DNA from: Rhodospirillaceae bacterium
GTDB taxonomy: Bacteria; Pseudomonadota; Alphaproteobacteria; Rhodospirillales; Rhodospirillaceae
Direction of reading: 5' to 3'
DNA length: 44,722 nt
Assembly: GCA_020852595.1 (NCBI GenBank)
Contig: JADZAK010000027.1
Coordinates: 1-44,722 of the forward strand
This document shows, piece after piece, positions 41,315 to 44,722 of the stretch. Position 1 is the first letter of the stretch. Each line of letters starts with the position of its first letter. The translations under genes were made by a program, and so were the position numbers. The notes below the pieces were generated by a model. The model saw only the letters and a program-made list of their open reading frames with translations. It was not told the DNA's origin and did not search any database.

Positions 41315-43444
41315 CTATCGCCGCGACGAATTGACGAGGATGTCCATGGCCAGCGCGCCCTGGCGCCAGTAGCTGGGGGCGGCGTTGCCGGAGATGGTGA
41401 AGCTCACCTGCTCGCCCTTCACGCGCACGGAGCGCTCGCCCGTTGAGGCCGTCACGCCCAGCGCGGGATAGGACCGCTGCGAGGTCCCCTTCGCGCCGCG
41501 GATCTTGCTGGTGAAGGCGATGGCGTAGCCGCCTTGCAGGTCATCGGCGTCGGGCCGCACGCCGTTCACGACCAGTTGGCCGTCGCCTTGCGCGTTGAAG
41601 GCGCTGGTGACGAACCAGGCGCGCGGCCCGCCATCCTGCGTGAAGCCCTTTTCATGGAACCACACGCGGCCGTTTGTATCGGCGGCTAACGGATGCTCGA
41701 ACACCGCGCCATCGTCGTAAGCGCTGCGGTCGAACCGGCCGCAGCTCCACGTTCCCCGGATCGTGTCATAGACCACGTAGCGCGAGCATTCGTTGCCGTC
41801 GCGCAGATCCGGATCGAACCACCAGACCTCGGCGTAGTTCTTGCCCGTCACGCGGCTGGCATAGATTTTGTCCTGCTGCACCCACGCGAGATGATCGCGC
41901 ACGTCGCGCGCCAGTGTGCAGAACAGCAGTTGCGGTAGCGTCCCGCCATAGGCGTAAAAAGCTCCGGTCGGCGTCATCCAGTACCAGACGCCCGCGATCT
42001 GCGCCGCGGCGTTGGGACCGATCAGTCCGCAGCCGCGGCCCATCTCGGTGAAGTCGTAGACCGTGTTCGGATTGCCGTTGAAGCGCATGGACCATAATGC
42101 ATCCGTGGTCCAGATGACGTTCTCGCGCGCGCCCCGCAGCCCCCTGACGATGCGCCCGCCCGCCGGCAGCGTGTAGCCGCCCGCGAGATTGGCGCTGGTC
42201 GGCGTCCAGGCCTGATGATCCTCGGCGTCGCTCCAATCCACCTGCAGCGCATCGAAGGCGCCGTCGAGATTGGAGCCGCACGCCACCACCATGCGCTCGG
42301 CCGTCACGAACATCGACCCGATCTGCGTCGGCGCGTTCGGCACCGGACACGCGGTGGTCAGGACGTACACGGACACGTCATGGACCGTGCCGGCAAAAGC
42401 CGGATCCTTCAGTAATTGCAATTGCGTCGATCCACCGCCGGCATAAAAGGCGCGGCGATAGTTGCCGGTCGCGGTGAGGCCCGTTCCGATGGTCCCACCG
42501 CCGGAGATCACCGCCAGCGATCCCGCGTCGACGGTCAAGTTCAAGGTCATCAGGTGCCACGCGCCCGGCTGAAGCACGATGTTCTGCTCGAGGCTCGCCG
42601 AAGTTCCCGCGCTGCCGGCCGCGGCGCCGCCACCCACAGACCATCCTGCCCCAACAGACCAGCCCGCCGCGGACGAGAACGACCCGTTCGTCACCGGATC
42701 CGATGTGCTGAAGTTCGGCGCCCATTCGTAGAGGCCATCGCCACGCGGACTGCCGAGAAGATTTTGCCCCCACTGATCGAAGGCCCAGGTGCGCGGGTAC
42801 AACGCATAGGACGACGCGCCGCCGCCGTATCCGCCCGAGCCGTAACCGCCCGTGCCGAACCCAAGGCCCCCCAGTCCATCCGCCTGCCCCGGCGCGAGAT
42901 AGGTGGTGATGTCCACGCGCGCCGCCGTCGGCCCGGCGCTGGAGGACGCCGTCTCTGCGGCTGTGAACGTGAGCGATGCCGCGCCTTCAACCGTAAGGAC
43001 CGTGTAGACGCCGTCCAGGGTCACGCCGCCGACCGCGGCGACGCTCGCATTCTCGAACTTGAATTTCTGATCGAGCGCCAGGCCATGTGTCCAGCCGGTG
43101 ACCGTGACCGTCGCCGATCCAAGGCTGGTTGCGAAGCCGATCGATTGCCGATCGTAGCCTGTCGCGGGCGTGATCTCGGTGACCGCGCCGTCCTGGTCCA
43201 TCGCATAAAGACGCAGGTGCGTGCCCAGCGCGGCGTAAGCGCTGCGGGCATTGTCCTGCCAGGTGAACAGGCCGCGGCAAAGACCCAGGAGGGGGGACGC
43301 GCTCGCCCGCTCCCACCCATAAATCGTCTCTGGCAGGCCGTTTACAAACCTGATTTTATCGGCGTCGATATAGTAGCCTTGGGCCTTGAGCGGTGAGTCG
43401 TCCTTCCACACGCCGGGCTCGAAGGTGATATTCGTCCAGGTCAT
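41315..43444 (-). CDS. Phage virion-type structural protein (DNA-stabilisation/neck-like)
   Basis: 709-aa protein. The opening MTWTNITFEPGVWKDDSP, then GYYIDADKIRFVNGLPETIYGWE and RGLFTWQDNARSAYAALGTHLRLY, resembles the large podovirus/prophage proteins related to P22 gp10-type DNA-stabilisation proteins. Much of the middle is Gly/Ser/Ala-rich and beta-strand-like, with a GGYGSGGYGGG stretch (about 190-205). The assignment to a phage virion role is fairly safe from context; the exact part is not. The ATG at 43444 gives the family-like N-terminus. The same frame stays open for 233 codons upstream, but that part is a shadow of the opposite-strand gene. Confidence 0.6.
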   Translation of the reverse strand: MTWTNITFEPGVWKDDSPLKAQGYYIDADKIRFVNGLPETIYGWERASASPLLGLCRGLFTWQDNARSAYAALGTHLRLYAMDQDGAVTEITPATGYDRQSIGFATSLGSATVTVTGWTHGLALDQKFKFENASVAAVGGVTLDGVYTVLTVEGAASLTFTAAETASSSAGPTAARVDITTYLAPGQADGLGGLGFGTGGYGSGGYGGGASSYALYPRTWAFDQWGQNLLGSPRGDGLYEWAPNFSTSDPVTNGSFSSAAGWSVGAGWSVGGGAAAGSAGTSASLEQNIVLQPGAWHLMTLNLTVDAGSLAVISGGGTIGTGLTATGNYRRAFYAGGGSTQLQLLKDPAFAGTVHDVSVYVLTTACPVPNAPTQIGSMFVTAERMVVACGSNLDGAFDALQVDWSDAEDHQAWTPTSANLAGGYTLPAGGRIVRGLRGARENVIWTTDALWSMRFNGNPNTVYDFTEMGRGCGLIGPNAAAQIAGVWYWMTPTGAFYAYGGTLPQLLFCTLARDVRDHLAWVQQDKIYASRVTGKNYAEVWWFDPDLRDGNECSRYVVYDTIRGTWSCGRFDRSAYDDGAVFEHPLAADTNGRVWFHEKGFTQDGGPRAWFVTSAFNAQGDGQLVVNGVRPDADDLQGGYAIAFTSKIRGAKGTSQRSYPALGVTASTGERSVRVKGEQVSFTISGNAAPSYWRQGALAMDILVNSSRR

Positions 43445-43447
43445 TTC

Positions 43448-44488
43448 ATGTCCAAGAAAAAGATCGAAGAATATTTGGAGGCGCTCACCAGCACCGAGAT
43501 GAAAGAGCGCGGGCGCCGCGCGCTGCCCACAACCCATGTTCTGGAATGGGCCGATTATCCTTTTCGGTATGCGGCCCCCGCGTTCCAAGAGTTCATCAAA
43601 AACGGAACGCGCGCCGCGGCCCAGGAAGCGCGCGACACATATGCCCAAATTCTCGGCGTTTACGCGGCCATTCTCGCGCGCGACTATGCGAAGGCGGACG
43701 CGTTCATGGAGACGTATGGCGCCGGCCCCGCACCCGAGCCGTTGCGCGCCATGCGATTCACGCGGCGCTTCACCATGCCGCCCATTGATCTGCCTGCCGT
43801 GCAGGGCGCCTGGCCGACAGAACCCTCGCTGTTCGTGTCCTGCGATCCCGGTTATCTCAGGGCTTACGCCGTTCCGCTGCTGCGGTCCGTCGCGCAGGCG
43901 GCGCCATCGGCCAATGTGCATCTCCATATCATGGGCATGGCGGACGTCCCCGCCATTGACGGCATCCGAATCACCAGCACGCACGAAGCCGTGCCCGCCG
44001 ACTTTCCGGCGCGCGAATATTTCGGCGCGGTGCGCCTCGCCCGCTTCGCGCAGGCCCTGGAGAGCGCCGGCGCGCCGCTCATCATGGTCGACGCGGACGC
44101 CCTGGTGACCGCCGACTTCCGCCCGCTTTTCAGCGGCAGACACGCCGCAATGCGCGTGCGCGCGGGGCGGATCGAACCCTGGACCCAGTATTCAGCCTGC
44201 TGCCTGCGCGGCACCGCGGACTCGCTCAATTATTATAAAGCCGTCGCCGACATCGTATTACGGACGATGCACGCGCCATTCTGGGGTATGGATCAATATG
44301 CGCTGTTGGCCGGCCATGTGCAGGAGCACACCCCAATCGATCTTTTTGGTCCCGACGTGGCAAGCGTCACGGACGAAACGCCGGGCGTGTTCTGGTTCAC
44401 GGCCGGCAACGCAAAGCTCAGCCTGTCGACCGGTCAGTCGCCGTATGCGCAGCTGTTTCGCCGATATTCCAAGGACAGCCTCGGCTGA
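43448..44488 (+). CDS. GT-A fold glycosyltransferase-like protein
   Basis: 346-aa protein. The middle looks like a nucleotide-sugar transferase of the GT8-like type: LFVSCDPGYLRAYAVPLLRS, then YFGAVRLARFAQAL, then LIMVDADALVTADFRPLF with DADA at 215-218 as DxD motif. The first 110 residues are helical and unlike GT8 enzymes. No signal or membrane segment. It is divergent from the phage virion-type gene with only 3 bases between start codons. The host or phage origin is open; it could modify a surface glycan that the phage uses as receptor. Confidence 0.65.
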   Translation: MSKKKIEEYLEALTSTEMKERGRRALPTTHVLEWADYPFRYAAPAFQEFIKNGTRAAAQEARDTYAQILGVYAAILARDYAKADAFMETYGAGPAPEPLRAMRFTRRFTMPPIDLPAVQGAWPTEPSLFVSCDPGYLRAYAVPLLRSVAQAAPSANVHLHIMGMADVPAIDGIRITSTHEAVPADFPAREYFGAVRLARFAQALESAGAPLIMVDADALVTADFRPLFSGRHAAMRVRAGRIEPWTQYSACCLRGTADSLNYYKAVADIVLRTMHAPFWGMDQYALLAGHVQEHTPIDLFGPDVASVTDETPGVFWFTAGNAKLSLSTGQSPYAQLFRRYSKDSLG

Positions 44489-44722
44489 CCGCCCTCCCCC
44501 AGACGCGCCGGAGCGCATAAGAGAGTGGATGTGCTCCCCAGCCCCTATGCCGTCCGCGCCGCCAATCGAAATCCGGGATAAGCAAAGGCGCTTTTGACGC
44601 ACGTCTCAAGAGTAATGTTGTATAATTCGATTATTATGACCCTTAATGATCGAATTATGAAACATCAATAGGCCTCTGGGAAATCACCATTTTTCAGTAA
44701 TTAACTCTCACCCCGGCGGGCG
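44489..44722. other. AT-richer non-coding end of window
   Basis: No gene is visible in the last 234 bases. From about 44595 the base composition drops sharply in GC compared with the rest of the window. It contains the long inverted repeat at 44622-44658. A TATAAT at 44621-44626 with TTGACG at 44594-44599 has a 21-base spacer, too long for a good promoter. Confidence 0.6.
44622..44658. repeat. Inverted repeat, 10 + 4 bp arms
   Basis: Outer arms ATAATTCGAT (44622-44631) and ATCGAATTAT (44649-44658), inner arms ATTA (44633-44636) and TAAT (44644-44647), separated by a T/G pair that could wobble in RNA; loop of seven bases. It could be an operator, an attachment-site core or a transcription stop. 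Confidence 0.7.

Noticed and set aside
43445-44143. 233-codon upstream extension of the virion-type gene
   Set aside because: The family-like N-terminus starts at 43444, and the extension mirrors the glycosyltransferase-like gene on the other strand.
44594-44626. TTGACG and TATAAT as a promoter
   Set aside because: The 21-base spacer is too long for a standard sigma-70 promoter.
1-44722. CRISPR arrays, tRNA or rRNA genes, insertion sequences
   Set aside because: I saw no repeat-spacer array, no tRNA cloverleaf or rRNA sequence, and no transposase gene anywhere in the window.

Overview
The window is a GC-rich bacterial chromosome segment, densely packed and mostly of core genes. The content points to an alphaproteobacterium: a near-perfect DivK cell-cycle regulator, an RpoH with its family box, a PleD-like diguanylate cyclase, an adrenodoxin-type ferredoxin beside a thioredoxin-reductase-like ferredoxin reductase, and a fused molybdopterin-binding/MobA-like protein next to XdhC proteins. 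I cannot place it in a genus; a Rhodospirillales-like lineage is a guess.

Layout. 1-7600 (+): 3' end of dprA, then topA, rnr and a lipoprotein S41 protease packed head to tail, then rpmG with its own promoter and terminator. 7600-19600 (mostly -): divK, purU, rpoH, ridA, a cyclopropane-fatty-acid synthase, a COG2509 FAD oxidoreductase, prfC, a 2Fe-2S ferredoxin, ferredoxin-NADP reductase, and a three-gene molybdenum-cofactor maturation operon (xdhC N-half, xdhC C-half, MoeA/MobA fusion) joined by 4-bp overlaps. 19600-27250: a PhoH ATPase behind a strong promoter and long leader, a TIGR02444 protein coupled to ubiX, a dienelactone hydrolase, an NhaP2-type antiporter, and an amino-acid permease coupled to a flavin reductase. 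27250-34050: an uncharacterised coiled-coil protein behind a textbook sigma-54 promoter, an ArsC-like reductase, a secreted PRC-barrel protein, an uncharacterised 340-aa protein divergent from an Hpt-REC-REC-GGDEF protein, a Nudix hydrolase coupled to a mercaptopyruvate sulfurtransferase, and a DUF962/Mpo1-like membrane protein.

34060-39402 (+): a YheT-like hydrolase followed by a surface-polysaccharide cluster (GT2, GT4, and a 782-aa protein fusing an O-antigen polymerase/ligase-like membrane half to a GT4 glycosyltransferase). 39386-43444 (-): a phage-derived block with a large virion-type protein, small membrane proteins, a holin candidate, a lysozyme-like transglycosylase and an overlapping Rz/Rz1 spanin pair. 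It has no integrase, terminase or capsid genes in view. A GT-A glycosyltransferase-like gene (43448-44488, +) starts 3 bp from the start codon of the virion-type gene, on the opposite strand. The window ends in an AT-richer stretch with a long inverted repeat.

The items most worth following are the polymerase-glycosyltransferase fusion, the phage lysis block abutting it with its divergent glycosyltransferase, the sigma-54-driven unknown gene, the unknown gene paired with the Hpt-containing cyclase, and several hairpins in leaders (ferredoxin, rpoH, divK). All protein functions are read by eye from motifs; no database search was run.
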